64,000 nucleotides of DNA from Siphonodentalium dalli (GCA_032622095.1 CP136061.1:61879127-61943126), one strand, 5' to 3'; shown: positions 1-10,790, counted from the first letter of the stretch. The notes: generated from the sequence alone by a model not told the origin. Translations and numbers: made by a program.

Positions 1-193
1 TTGATTGGGCGTGATTTTCAATTATCAATTTCACTCAACCATTCGGCGGAATAATAAAACTTGAAGAAATTGTTGAGGGAATGTTGATAAGAACTGTGTT
101 TGTTATAATAATTTTGTTATGTATTGCTTATTTATGTATATGATATTCATCAGTATCTTGCAACTGCCCATTGGGGTGTTTTGCAATAAATTC

Positions 194-230
194 TTGTATC
201 TTGTATCTTGTATCTTGTATCTTGTATCTG
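194..230. repeat. Short CTTGTAT tandem repeat
   Basis: About five copies of the 7-base unit CTTGTAT in the intron or upstream sequence before the first exon seen. The rest of 1-418 shows no other convincing feature. Confidence 0.8.
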
Positions 231-418
231 CATTATGCATGTAAATATATCCACGGGCTATATTCAAAATTGGAGGCAAACAAATACCGTGGCTCACCGG
301 AAATGGTGTTAACCATTTGTTGCACATTTGCACTATATATGTACTAGAACTATGCAAACTGCCATTGATATTCATGTCCATAGTTGCTATATTTGTTCAA
401 TCACTTTTGATAATTTAG

Positions 419-664
419 GAAGAAAAACGAAAGAAAAGAGGAGGAAAAGCTACGAGAAGAGAGGAAGAAAGACAGACAACGTAGACGAGAACTGGGAGAA
501 GAAGTGTCTTCGTCGTCGTCCGATGAAGACGAATACGCAGATAAAAAAAACAAGAAAAAGAAAAATGCACAAAGCATGGTCACGTATGATAAAGGCTCTC
601 GACGGGGACTTACGGACCCGATCCAGAAAACCGACGGCCGTGAACCTGGATTGAGCCCCGAGCG
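419..664 (+). CDS. Exon: charged N-terminal region, EF-hand gene
   Basis: AG acceptor at 417-418, GTAAGT donor at 665. The first base completes a codon from an upstream exon outside or unseen in the window, and the last two bases (CG) carry into the next exon. It encodes a Lys/Arg/Glu-rich likely helical stretch, then five serines and DEDEY, then a KKNKKKK basic patch, ending with GREPGLSPER. The acid/serine patch beside the basic cluster looks like a phosphorylation or nuclear-import type region, but that is inference. The other two frames are open only by composition. Confidence 0.75.
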
Positions 665-1238
665 GTAAGTTCGTGTTCGTCCATTATGACAGATATACAT
701 GACATCATGGCGTAAAGAATGGTAGACAATATTTTTTTTTAATTAAACGTATATGCATTTGTAAAGTATAAATATGTGTATAGAATGAAAATAATGTTTC
801 GGCAACATCTACATGTACTGTGCGATCATATATTAGTATCTAATTTAGAGCGACATGTGTAGTTGAGAGTAATTGGTTTGGTTTCCTAGCAAATGCATTC
901 TAATTTTATTGACAGTTTGAGCTCGTTTTCCAGAGGTGTTACGAACTTCCGATACAATATTTGGCGCAACCCGTCTTGCACACAATTATAACATGTATAA
1001 CCATAAATTCACATATGAAATAAGTGCATTACACATGTTTTACATTACATCCATTATACATGTTTTACATAACATCCATTTCGGTGATTGATCATGCAGT
1101 TGACGGTTTTCTTATTCGCAATTAAGAAATTATTATAATACAATAGTTTCACAAAGCTATACAAATAAAAGAAATGAACGTGTCTTCATTTAAACGACTG
1201 CATATTTTTTATTTCCCAATAAAACGAAGACATTGTGC

Positions 1239-2036
1239 TTAAGCCCCGGTTCCATATTCCCGATTTTCTGTCCCGAATTAGTATATTCGGCACAAATTCG
1301 GGACCAGACCAAATCGGCAGCATTCGTGAGAATTCTGGACGAGTTTTATTCCAAAAAGCCGCCGAACTGATGCCGAATTATGACAAAATTTAATCGTCCC
1401 GAACATTGCCGAGTATTCCAGAATGCTTCCGAATATCTTCCCGAATATTCAAGAATTATCCCGAACTTTCGTGCGAGTAGCTGCCAAATCGCCCAGATTA
1501 CTACCGACTTACACCGAATTGTTGCCGAATACCCCGAATCAATGCCGAACTGGTACCGAATTGATGCCGAATAGGTACCAAATTGGTATTAAATTGTTGC
1601 CGAACGTCCCGAATCGATGCCGAATTTTGCAGATACACCGGATCTCAGTATAAAAGCAGCCATACATGGCGAATTCGGAAATAACCTACAGAATACTGCC
1701 GACTACTCCAGAATATCCACCCGAATATTGCCGAATACTGCCGACTACTCCCGAATAGGTGCCGAATTGCTCCCGAATTTCTCCCGACGATTAACAAATC
1801 GGGAGCGATTCGGCTTGGTTCCCGATAGTTTTGAACATTTCAAAACTGTCGGGAGCCAGTCCAGAATTGTCCCGAATCCACCCCGATAGCACCGATATCC
1901 CCGATCATGTTCGGGGGTAAAAATTCACTGTCCCGACTCGTCCCGAACTTACTCCACGATTTTTGCAAAATTATGATTCGGGAGTCATTCGGGAACATTC
2001 GGGGTGGGAAATCGGGGATATGGAACCGGGGCTTAA
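1239..2036. mobile_element. TTAA-flanked inverted-repeat element, CCGAAT-rich
   Basis: A 790-base element (1243-2032) between two TTAA tetramers. Its 22-base ends are inverted repeats with one mismatch: GCCCCGGTTCCATATTCCCG at the left, mirrored at the right by CGGGGATATGGAACCGGGGC. The inside is a scrambled low-complexity array of CCCGAAT/GCCGAAT words and carries no protein. TTAA target duplication is the signature of piggyBac-like transposition (also of some other families), so it is probably a non-autonomous element of that kind. Three overlapping small ORFs within it are by-products of the repeat. Confidence 0.75.
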
Positions 2037-2494
2037 GTTACTGATATGTTGGAGATAAACATACTCTATTGCAAGCCGGCTCATCCACAAACTGTTTTAT
2101 GCTCGAATTACCGAATTTCCAACAAAACAGTGTACGTTTATGACCATTGTAATTCAATCCGCCAATAATTTTAAAAGTAACTATTTATCGACATTACAAT
2201 CATGTATATACTATGCAATGAGGTGCCTTTTTTTTCGGTGATCAAATCTCTTGGTACGTTTCTTGTGGTAACTCTTAACAGCGCCATGGAGTACAACGTC
2301 ACAGCTCGAGGCAGAGCGGTGAAGTATTTTCTGCGCGTTGTCAATGACACCGTGATCCATTATCCGATCATCGGTCGATGCTGGTGAATCGAAAACTAAA
2401 GTTGGCAACAGTTACTCTCTGCCAATCAGAATGGATGTTTAGCAACAAATATTCAACTTGAATTACAATGTGAGTTTGTGAATCCAATTAACAG
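2037..2494. other. Intron sequence, no feature seen
   Basis: Intron between exons 419-664 and 2495-2610, right of the TTAA element. I see no exon, repeat or RNA gene. The left part of the same intron (665-1238) is also featureless. Confidence 0.5.
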
Positions 2495-2610
2495 GTGGGG
2501 AACGGGAGTTCGAGAAGGAACTAGAGGAGGCAAACGCGGAGGGAGAAAAAAGGGTGGAGTCGGGGGTGATGGGAATGATGCTGATGACGAAAGCGAAGAA
2601 TACGAAACAG
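2495..2610 (+). CDS. Exon: Gly/Arg/Lys linker, EF-hand gene
   Basis: Acceptor AACAG at 2490-2494; the donor GTAAAT starts at 2611. With CG from the previous exon it reads WGTGVREGTRGGKRGG then RKKGGVGGDGNDADDESEEY. The glycine/arginine-rich start followed by an acidic run ending in EEYET looks like a disordered linker leading into the first charge-alternating module. It ends one base into a codon, which the next exon completes to Asp. Confidence 0.75.
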
Positions 2611-3306
2611 GTAAATTGTGTGTAACTTGAAAAAAGCGACCATGATAATAGTCGAAGAATAGCGTGAAAGCTTGCGTATAAACGGTATAATGTGCACATT
2701 ACAGACAGGTCAATATACAGCATTTCGCATGCTCATGTTTAACATTTAGATGATATTGTATATTTATAGAGGCCTTTAAATCTCAGGAGTATATATATAT
2801 ATATATTAAAGTCAAGTGTTTGTGTGTGTGTCTGTCTGTAACTATGTCACGATTTGGCGCGTTTAAAAATATATGACCCTCATGTCCGACTGCACCCAAT
2901 TTTTTACCATGTGCGTGTGCATACCTTAGAATACGACACGCAAAAGTTCAGGCTGATTGGAGACAGATGGCCTGAGATATAGCACGATGTCTAAGGGTCA
3001 TAAAAGGCGATGTTTTACCTGTAATCATAGCGCGGTGCACTACGATAGATATGGAGTTACCCCGCTCGAATCGAGTGGACACAATTAAATGCCCTTATTG
3101 ATATCGATGCCATCTTTGAAATCCATCATAGTTGACGGGCAATTCCCTAGTGTTATATTACATAGTACATAATGCTATATACCTGAGTTTGAAACACTAG
3201 TAATACAACTCAGATAAACCTTATGTTATGCTTATAATGCCACATTAAATAACAATGCAGCCATGCTGGTAGATGGCTCATTTTGTCGGATATTATTATT
3301 CCACAG

Positions 3307-3377
3307 ATCCAGAAACAGGAACTAAACGCATCAAGAAACCTCGAAGGCGTGGGTCACGTGAGGACGAATATGAATAT
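3307..3377 (+). CDS. Exon: charge module 1, EF-hand gene
   Basis: Acceptor CCACAG, donor GTGAGT at 3378. It reads D-PETGTKRIKKPRRRGSREDEYEY, so it holds the DPETG turn and basic tail of module 1 and the acidic-tyrosine head of module 2. It ends on a codon boundary. A degraded hAT-type repeat follows in the intron. Confidence 0.8.
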
Positions 3378-3459
3378 GTGAGTAGTTGGTGTGCGTTCTT
3401 GCGTCAGATAAACCATGACATCGTCTGAGTTAATGGAGTCAATCAATTTATGTCCAAAG

Positions 3460-3765
3460 TTCCAACCCAGGGAAAGTAACCTCTGGGATACAAGAACTAA
3501 ATTTCAAAGTATGGTAATTCCACCCCCCGGGCCCCTTCATATCATTGGAAATTTCTCACCTGATGGCCATTTCAGTCAAAAATGTAAGTTTGGCAGAAAG
3601 TAGAAATATACACGAAATCGACTTTTGGTCTAAACAAAACTAACACTAAACACTAGTCTGGTTGGAAAAAATCAAATTATTAGAACAATGTCAACCTAAT
3701 TATTCCTATGGTCTAAATTCAAATTCATGTTTCGTAAACATGTATATAGGTTCCAATTGTCATTT
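3460..3765. mobile_element. Degraded fragment of the GGAAATTTCC (hAT-like) repeat
   Basis: Contains TTGGAAATTT, TGATGGCCATTTCAGTC and TGGTTGGAAAA words shared in order with the full-length elements at 20212-21447 and 38846-40396. No intact termini. It fills most of the short intron between exons 3307-3377 and 3769-3819. Confidence 0.6.
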
Positions 3766-3768
3766 CAG

Positions 3769-3819
3769 AAATACGACGAGAAAGGCCGAATCATCGGAAA
3801 GAAGAGACTGAAGAAGCAG
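3769..3819 (+). CDS. Exon: charge module 2, EF-hand gene
   Basis: A 51-base exon of exactly 17 codons, acceptor CATTTCAG, donor GTATTG. It reads KYDEKGRIIGKKRLKKQ, the DEKG turn and basic tail of module 2. Phase 0 on both sides, so it could be skipped without breaking the frame. Confidence 0.8.
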
Positions 3820-4430
3820 GTATTGTACATGTATACTCACATAATGTGAGTTGATATCATTTATTAATGTACCGTTATATAAGTTGTTAAACAAGTGGCT
3901 CTAATGTTTCATTTTACAAATATTAATTATTTTAGAGCACGTTTTTGCACAATATACGTGTAGGAAAACGCCTTAAATAAATGTGCACTCGGTCTATCTG
4001 CAGCGCCAAACAATATCTTATCTGAACTATATAAGAGTCACCAGCTTTGTAGTCTCACCACCCTGAAGTTCTTCTGAATCCCATTACGCTTTAGCTTTCA
4101 TAAATGAGATACCTCAATGGGCATGGTTTTACAATTTGTATTTTGAGGCGAACGTCTTAATAGAACTTTGTCTGTTTTAACTCGTAAGTAATTGTGTACA
4201 GCTTTAAAGATATCCTCATTTTCGCAATTTTTAAGGTGCGGGTCCCCAAATAATAATGACTTACCAAAATGTATATTGAAACGCAGATTATTGCGGAGTG
4301 TAATTCTTTCTTGAAAGTAAAGATGGCATTAAAAAATAGTGGAAAGCATTTTCTACAGAGTGTCCACACCTACACACCAATTCGGATTTCGTTATTATAA
4401 CATTGCATTAATCTGTTATTGTTTTCACAG

Positions 4431-4470
4431 CCAGGTGACAACAGCGGATCTGAATATGAATATGAATACG
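4431..4470 (+). CDS. Exon: SEYEYEY, source of the splice-donor array
   Basis: Acceptor TTTTCACAG, donor GTAAGT at 4471. It reads PGDNSGSEYEYEY plus one base. The tyrosine-glutamate run is coded by a GAATAT hexamer repeat, and the exon's last 24 bases together with the donor recur many times downstream (see 4441-5345). Reading through this first donor meets an in-frame TGA at 4482-4484, so only the first donor keeps the frame into the next exon (D-EKGKVKDVK). Confidence 0.75.
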
Positions 4471-5345
4471 GTAAGTGGATCTGAATATGAATATGAATAC
4501 GGTAAGAGGATCTGGGTATGCACACAAATAAGGTAAGTGGATCTGAATATGAATATGAATATGAATAGGGTAAGAGAATCTGGGTATGCACACAAATAAG
4601 GTAAGTGGACCCGGCTATGAATATGAATACGGCGAGTGGATCTGAATATGAAAATGAATAGGGTGAGTGGATCTTGGTATGCACACACATAAGGTAAGTG
4701 CATCTGAATATTAATATGAATACGGTAAGTGGATCTGGGTACGAATGCCAATACGGTAAGTTATCTGAATGTGAGCATGAATACGATAAGTGGAGCAGAT
4801 TATGAATATGAATACAGTAAGTGGACCTGAATATGAATATCAGTACGATAAGTGGATCTAAATATGAATATGGTAAGTGGGTCTGAATACGGTATGCGGA
4901 TCTGAATATGAATATGAATACAGCAAGTGGATCTGAATGTGAATATTAATACGGTGAGTGGATCTGAATATGAATACGGCGAGTGGATATTAATGTGAAT
5001 ATGAATACGCTGAGAGGATATGAATATGAATATGAATACGGTAAGTGGATCTGATTATGAATATGGATACAGTAAGTGGATCTGAATATGGATACGGTAA
5101 GTGTAACTGAATATGAATATGAATACATTAAGTTGATCTGAATAATTATGAATATGAATACGGTAAGTGGATCGGAATATGTATGTGGAATATGGTCAGT
5201 GGATCTGAATAGGTATGTGGATACAGTAAGTGGATCTGAATATGAATATGAATATGGATACCGTAAGTGCAACTGAATATGAATATGAATACATTAAAGT
5301 TGATCTGAATAATTATGAATATGAATACGGTAAGTGGATCTGAAT
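4441..5345 (+). repeat. Tandem array of exon end plus 5' splice site
   Basis: A diverged tandem array with a roughly 31-base unit: GGATCT, two or three GAATAT hexamers, GAATACG, then GTAAGT. The first unit is the real 3' end of exon 4431-4470 with its donor. I count 15 exact GTAAGT and two GTGAGT in 4471-5335, most directly after GAATAC-like sequence, so many copies look like an exon/donor boundary. Some units carry an inserted GGGTATGCACACAAATAAGG-like segment. The minus-strand ORFs across it (SYSYSDPLTV and similar) are translations of the repeat. Confidence 0.9.
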
Positions 5346-6084
5346 ATGTATGTGGAATATGAATATTACATCTCGAATTTGAATCCGCGTTCTTAATGTG
5401 CGTTCGCAATCGGTCGGTATTCCTGCTGTATCGGCACGCACCCATGCCACTGAGAAATGGTCCATGCAAGAACACTGTGACGTCATGTTCGCCGGTTTGG
5501 ATTCCTACTCACCGAAAACCGGATAGCAGAATGCAGACACACCAACACACTTGGGGTCTGTTGGTGTATGTAAACATATGTTATTGCATAACAAAGCAAT
5601 TGGATTGAGACACAATTTTTACAACTTACTAAGTGTCTCTCTCTCGCTCTCTCTCTCTACACATAACGAACATAAAATTCAGATTACGCACAAACATGAT
5701 AATTCATATGTATAATATTGTTTCACTTATATCGATATATCAGATACTCTTGACTATCAAAGATTATCTTCAGTATGGGGTATGTTCTTTCATTGTCTGC
5801 TCGAATTGTCAAGTGCAGACCACGTGTGGGTTGTATATCGTTCGCGAACAGTCAAGCACGCAGATTCAGATACATCCAGTGATATAATGGAGCTCATTGC
5901 CTTTCGAATCCAATCTGACGGGAGCTGTGGCAATCCTATATAAGTCAACATGGTTGATCTAACCGATTAGCATTAATAACACCCGCATGTCTATACATAT
6001 GTGCAGTACACGCATATTTGGATGTGTCATGCACATATTTAGAATGGTAACGCTCAAATTGTCCTATATGTTCATGGCTTCCAG

Positions 6085-6144
6085 ATGAAAAGGGCAAAGT
6101 AAAAGATGTCAAAAGAGTCAAAGATTCCATAGGAAGAGCAATAA
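6085..6144 (+). CDS. Exon: charge module 3, EF-hand gene
   Basis: Acceptor GGCTTCCAG, donor GTAAGT at 6145. It reads D-EKGKVKDVKRVKDSIGRAI. It parallels the KYDEKGRIIGKKRLKKQ exon and sits at the same place in its module, after EYEYEY. One base carries over to the next exon, giving Thr. Confidence 0.78.
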
Positions 6145-7036
6145 GTAAGTATTTCATATAGTTATATACGAAAGGGCAATACCTCCTGTATTTATTTGTC
6201 AGTATGAAATTCATTCAAGGTTTATGCGATGGATTGGTTCACCATAATTATGCCGAAAAACAATGATCAGTCGCGTCGAATACAAGACCGGCGAAAGTAC
6301 TAATGTTCCGCTGCAGTAAGATACAGCATCTTTAATTGGTCAGAGAGCAACGTAACATATCCCCTGCATGGTTACGTCTAGAGCCTTCAACACAAGGAAA
6401 ACCAAAACAACCTTTACATCGCCTCGCGCTGGCCTGCTTTTTGTGACATCATTTAAGTTGAAGAACGTTATGGAAAGCGATAGGAGATTTTGACATTTTC
6501 TGCTGATCATTCTTATGAATAAATGTAAAATTGCTTTGAATGACCAGGACTGTCGGCAGAACATATGACGGCTTGGAGCATATGTTCAACTTCGTTCAAA
6601 CTCCAAGCCGTCGCACCATGTCACCGTCAATCCACCACAATAACTTGTAATCTCTCGTGCAAAAAAAGTTGGATTATTGCAGAAATTTAAGAGAATGCTA
6701 TTTGGTTTCTGTATACATGTATCTCTCAAAATCCACGCAGCGCCCTCTCCGTTATCACTGCGATAGATCACTGCCGGAAGGAAGGTACTTTGCGGACCGA
6801 TACATCTTTTTTACATATCGTCAGAACTATATTTAGTCACCTATTATCTTATAATAATAATTGACCATCAAAAGTTTGCAATAATGGTAATTCTTTCGGT
6901 ATTGATAAGAACAATATGAACTGGGCCAGACATAAACATAAGAACTAAATCATGTCAGAAATCCTTACCAAATGTCCTTGTGGCAGTGGTATCTCAGCGG
7001 AGCGATTGGAGATAACTCTGCCTGGAGTTTTTATTT

Positions 7037-7080
7037 CTCTCTCTCTCTCTCTCCCTCTCCCTCTCGTGAGACATTCTCTC
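7037..7080. repeat. CT-rich microsatellite
   Basis: CTCTCT run with CCCTCTCC interruptions in the intron before exon 7588-7742. A shorter CT run lies at 5634-5660. No exon is seen in the rest of 6145-7587. Confidence 0.85.
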
Positions 7081-7587
7081 CTTCTCTTTCCAAGTTAAAA
7101 CTGATTGATACTCGCATTGTCATTCAGGTCTGAAACCGATTAATACAACCATTGTCACTGTTCTATTGACTGATACTGATAACAAGCTGTGCCAGTTAAG
7201 ACATTTTTATGCAGGGTCATCGGTCTCGAAGTTAGTTCAATGTTTTATCCACGCATGCAGGGGTATGGTTGGTCGTTGCTATATTCAATCGACGGATTGT
7301 CCGGTGGGATTGATAGCTCTTTTAATATGGACTTTCCTATTTGTAAAAAAAATAGAAACTATGCATGAATACGTTGTGGCAGTGTGGTTAAGGCCGGTGT
7401 ATGAATGGGAAGAACTCTGCCACTGCACATGTATATATGTAAGCTATACTGAAAACAGGCATAATCGCCAACTCATATGCACCCGTGTAGCAAGCGACCA
7501 ACTCAGAACGCTAGATAAAGCCATTCTCTTCAGATTGGTCTGGCCTTTATATTATGATAAATTGCCATGCCTGGTGGTGTGTTTCAG

Positions 7588-7742
7588 CTCCGGAAGACTT
7601 ATTTGAAGTTGGAGAGGACGGACAGGTGAAGCTGAAGGGAGGGAAGAAGAAAATCGACATCAATAAGCTGAGTAAAGACGATCTGCAGAAACTAGGAATC
7701 GATCCTAATTTGTCTAAAAAAGAAATTGCGAAATTGCTCCAG
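7588..7742 (+). CDS. Exon: module 4 and helical domain, EF-hand gene
   Basis: Acceptor GTGTTTCAG, donor GTGGGA at 7743. It starts TPEDLFEVGEDGQVKLKGGK, then KKIDINKLSKDDLQKLGIDP and NLSKKEIAKLLQ. The first part repeats the acidic head, G-E-D-G turn and basic tail of modules 1 to 3. The second part looks like two short helices joined by a GIDPNL turn. A foldback element begins only about 35 bases after the donor. Confidence 0.85.
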
Positions 7743-7776
7743 GTGGGAACCATTTATCGTGCAATATGATGTATAG

Positions 7777-8033
7777 CCCTTTCATGACGGGAGCTGCGCT
7801 GGTGCAGCATTAAATAAATGTGCCAGTGCGTTCTCTTATATATGCGAGTCTCCCACAGGGAGCCTCACATATATAAGAGAATGCACTGCCTTACAAGATC
7901 AAGGTAAATATGGTTAGGCCAATGCATTCTCTTATATATATGTGAGGCGCCCTATGGGCGACTCGCATATAGAAGAGAATACATTGGCACAGGGTTTTCG
8001 CAAAAATTTCAGAAAGCTCCAGTCATGAAAGGT
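7777..8033. mobile_element. Foldback element with two palindromes, copy A
   Basis: Ends are inverted repeats (CCCTTTCATGACGGGAGCT at the left, AGCTCCAGTCATGAAAGG at the right). Inside lie two near-perfect palindromes (7822-7890 and 7918-7989) built on CCAATGCATTCTCTTATATA, GCGAGTC and the complement. The same palindrome recurs at 16.5, 25.8, 26.3, 34.4 and 56.4 kb. Only the right end abuts TTAA. Confidence 0.8.
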
Positions 8034-8039
8034 TAACCA

Positions 8040-9166
8040 ACTATACGGGTAAGATTGTTACTAATACATAATGTATAGACCGGGGAAATAATTACTTTTT
8101 GAGAAAATGCAATCACCAAGAATAATGAGTAGTCGTATCACTTATTATCATATGTAACCACCAGAACGTTTACCAGATTAAACCCCTGCTGTAAACAAAG
8201 TGCGTCTATGATCATGTATCTGGAATGATTTACCTATTGATGTAACCCAGTGCACACATTCTATATCGGTTGCTTAGACGCTTACCTCCTTTGCCCTTGT
8301 GAATATTCCTGACAATATCTACTAGACTCTATGGGTAGCTTTGTTGTCATTCAAAGATGTACAAATTCTAAGCTTAGCATGGTACGCTGTCGTGTAACGG
8401 ACTCCCATATTGACGACTCGGTTACCGGAGAACTGAGTACCTGGCATAGTTGCCTCGCGTGCATTCACATAGTCACCCCTACATGTATATAGTCAAGTGG
8501 TCCTACTAAAGTGTTATGATGCTGGTGGGTCCTGCTAAATTGATATGATGATGTTATGGCAAATAGACGCTGTTAAGAAAAAGTACCCTTCTTTTTTCTA
8601 AAGTTGTCATTTTCGAGGTGGTCGGATAATCTGAACATATCCAGATAAAGCCATTCTGCGTATACACAATACAACGTTGAAAAACATATATATTGCGAAA
8701 TATTTTAATACTTGTAATAACACCAGCAAACCATTATATGTATATTCAAAAAAATAAGAGTTTGCCCTACCAGCATCATAGTAATTCAACAGGATCCACA
8801 ACATCATAACAATTAGCTCCTTCAGACAGTCATGTATGGCAATATGTTCTTGTCAGTCAACATATGCATGGTACATGTACATGAACATGCATTTAACTTT
8901 TTGTCACTCAGTTTCCTTAGTATGCAGGTTGAGTGTTGATTGTTTTTCATGTTGCTTCCAATGGACCAGCTTGTGGCGATTCGTTGTTCTATTTGCTTTT
9001 TGTTGGTTGTTGCGCAGAGTTATATCAACATTCATGTGTACAGTCAACACATCCGAGCTTTCAGTTTATGGCTGACTACGTGTATGACCCACCAAAACCC
9101 ATTTATGTTCTAAAACGCAAAAAACTATGCACACAATATATGTATATATGGGCACGTTTGTTACAG
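8040..9166. other. Intron sequence, no feature seen
   Basis: Remaining intron between exons 7588-7742 and 9167-9296. Open frames at 8607-8807, 8836-9075 and the front of 8933-9328 show no coding character. The last of these only runs into the real exon at 9167. Confidence 0.5.
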
Positions 9167-9296
9167 GAGAAATTCGGCAAAGAAATCAAGATAACAGACT
9201 TCGGAAAGCCGGTGGGTACGAAACATGCAGATGATTACGACAGCGATGTGGGAACAGATGATCTTTGTGACGATGATGACCTTGACCTCGACACCC
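9167..9296 (+). CDS. Exon: basic helix then acidic run, EF-hand gene
   Basis: Acceptor TTTGTTACAG, donor GTAAGT at 9297. It reads EKFGKEIKITDFGKPVG, then TKHADDYDSDVGTDDLCDDD and DLDLDT. It completes the helical stretch of the previous exon and then turns strongly acidic, probably a flexible linker. One base (C) carries into the next exon. Confidence 0.83.
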
Positions 9297-9359
9297 GTAA
9301 GTTGAGGCATCTATATACTGATGTATAGTCAGGAACATTTGAATCAAACTTGCCAAGGG

Positions 9360-9420
9360 TCTCCGTTGGCCCAGTTAGTAACGTGCATGGCGCATTATGC
9401 CAACGCCGCCCAGGGAAGCC
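9360..9420. repeat. Possible tRNA-derived SINE remnant, copy 1
   Basis: GTTGGCCCAGTTAGTAACG followed by GCATTATGCCAACGCCGCCCAG resembles the segment at 60622-60680. TTGGCCCAGTTGG fits the tRNA box A pattern (TGGCNNAGTNGG), but I see no box B and no cloverleaf, so this is at most a SINE remnant. Confidence 0.3.
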
Positions 9421-9821
9421 GAAGCTTTAAATTGTTCTAATCGCGATAAAGGTGATTGTGTAATCCAAACAGAGGATACGATAACCGTATTCGTATATCT
9501 GGGCAATTTTGTTAGTTTCTTTCCTGGAGTCGGTGGTTCCTAAGTGCATTGGAGTTATTTTCCGGTGAAACTAGCCCTATGTGCGGCCTTTCCTCCACAC
9601 ATAAAACTGACAACGTGGCGATATAGCCAAGCGATTGAACGACAATAAACTAAATAAACCAAAATCAAATTTGTATATCGATTGTCCTGTCCGGTACACA
9701 TGACACTAACATAAAAACTAGAGAATATATTCCCTTGCATGCGCTATCGTCTCACTTGCACATAATAGAGCTATCTGTCACCAACGATAATTGCCACAAA
9801 CGCCATCTATTCCTTTTTCAG

Positions 9822-9953
9822 TTGTCGGAGCCAGGAGGGTAAAAATCAAGATGAAAAGAGGTGGACAGGATTTACTCGACCACATGAAACGAGTGCTGCA
9901 ACAGTCGAAATTGTCAGCGCCAGATGACTACGCTAAAGATCTCGATGAGAAAG
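9822..9953 (+). CDS. Exon: linker before the first EF-hand pair
   Basis: Acceptor CCTTTTTCAG, donor GTAGAC at 9954. It reads L-VGARRVKIKMKRGGQDLLD, then HMKRVLQQSKLSAPDDYAKD and LDEK. A basic beta-like start is followed by an amphipathic helix. The downstream intron carries a 24-bp minisatellite starting about 85 bases beyond the donor. Confidence 0.82.
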
Positions 9954-10039
9954 GTAGACTAACATATTCAACAAATATTACACGTCACTTTCTCGCGTTT
10001 TGATTGGCTGCACACTCGTAGTTAATTTCCGATAGAATC

Positions 10040-10397
10040 ATACAACCCTACTATATATCTCAGCATCATACAACCCTACTATCTCAGCATCATACAACCC
10101 TACTATCTCAGCATCACACAACCCTACTATCTCAGCATCATACAACTCTACTATCTCAGCATCATACAACCCTACTATCTCAGCATCACACAACCCTACT
10201 ATCTCAGCATCATACAACCCTACTATCTCAGCATCATACAACCCTACTATCTCAGCATCATACAACCCTACTATCTCAGCATCACACAACCCTACTATCT
10301 CAGCATCATACAACCCTACTATCTCAGCACCACACAACCCTACTATCTCAGCATCATACAACCCTACTATCTCAGTATCATACAACCCTACTATCTT
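10040..10397. repeat. 24-bp minisatellite, about 15 copies
   Basis: Near-identical head-to-tail copies of a 24-base unit containing ACAACCCTACTATCTCAGC then ATCAT/ATCAC. The length is a multiple of three, so the minus strand stays open as YDAEIVGL repeated, giving a 115-residue ORF (10038-10385). It sits in an intron, begins about 85 bases after a donor and has no sign of its own gene, so that ORF is most likely not translated. Confidence 0.92.
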
Positions 10398-10790
10398 GTT
10401 TGCCTTAAAGTGATGTATAAAACAACGGTTTACACATTAAATATACGAATGCACTCACATGTCAAATCACGAATTTAATTGTATTGTCGAGTAATCGCCG
10501 TAAAGAGCGTTTGGTGTTAATTTTGTTTTACGATTCAATAAAACTAAAGAGTATTCAGGTTATTGAAATGTTGAACGTTGAAAGCAATTATCACAATTGT
10601 GTCGAATCTGTCATTCCAGCAGGCTTTCAGATTATACATATGAATGAAAACAGTTATGTACGCAGGAACAGGGCGAATGCGACCAATGACATATATATAT
10701 ACACACAATTAGTATGAAAACAATAGGAGGCCATATATATGGTAATTTGGTACATCTATTTATGAGACCCCATGTTCTCTTTTTTTTCAG

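Noticed and set aside
328-654. 108-residue ORF over the first exon
   Set aside because: It is the wrong frame. The frame that splices in phase to 2495 reads the serine/acid and lysine patches instead.
2797-3170. Possible Helitron-like segment (TGTGTGTCTGTCTG start, GGGCAATTCCCTAGT end)
   Set aside because: A CTAG near a small hairpin is suggestive, but there is no clear TC start, no A-T target and no second copy to compare.
4370-5475. Minus-strand ORFs of about 60-109 residues rich in SYSYSDPL
   Set aside because: They are the complement of the exon/splice-donor tandem array and shift between frames with each 31-base unit.
7166-7606. 146-residue plus-strand ORF just before exon 7588
   Set aside because: It runs in a different frame from the exon, has no domain and lies in intron sequence; no splice sites would use it.
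9360-9420. tRNA gene
   Set aside because: The box A-like core is present, but no anticodon stem, T-arm or box B can be drawn at either this locus or 60622-60680.
10038-10385. 115-residue minus-strand ORF of YDAEIVGL repeats
   Set aside because: It is the reading of a 24-bp minisatellite inside an intron, with no flanking coding sequence.
10040-10397. CRISPR-like array
   Set aside because: The repeats are contiguous without unique spacers, and the context is an animal intron.
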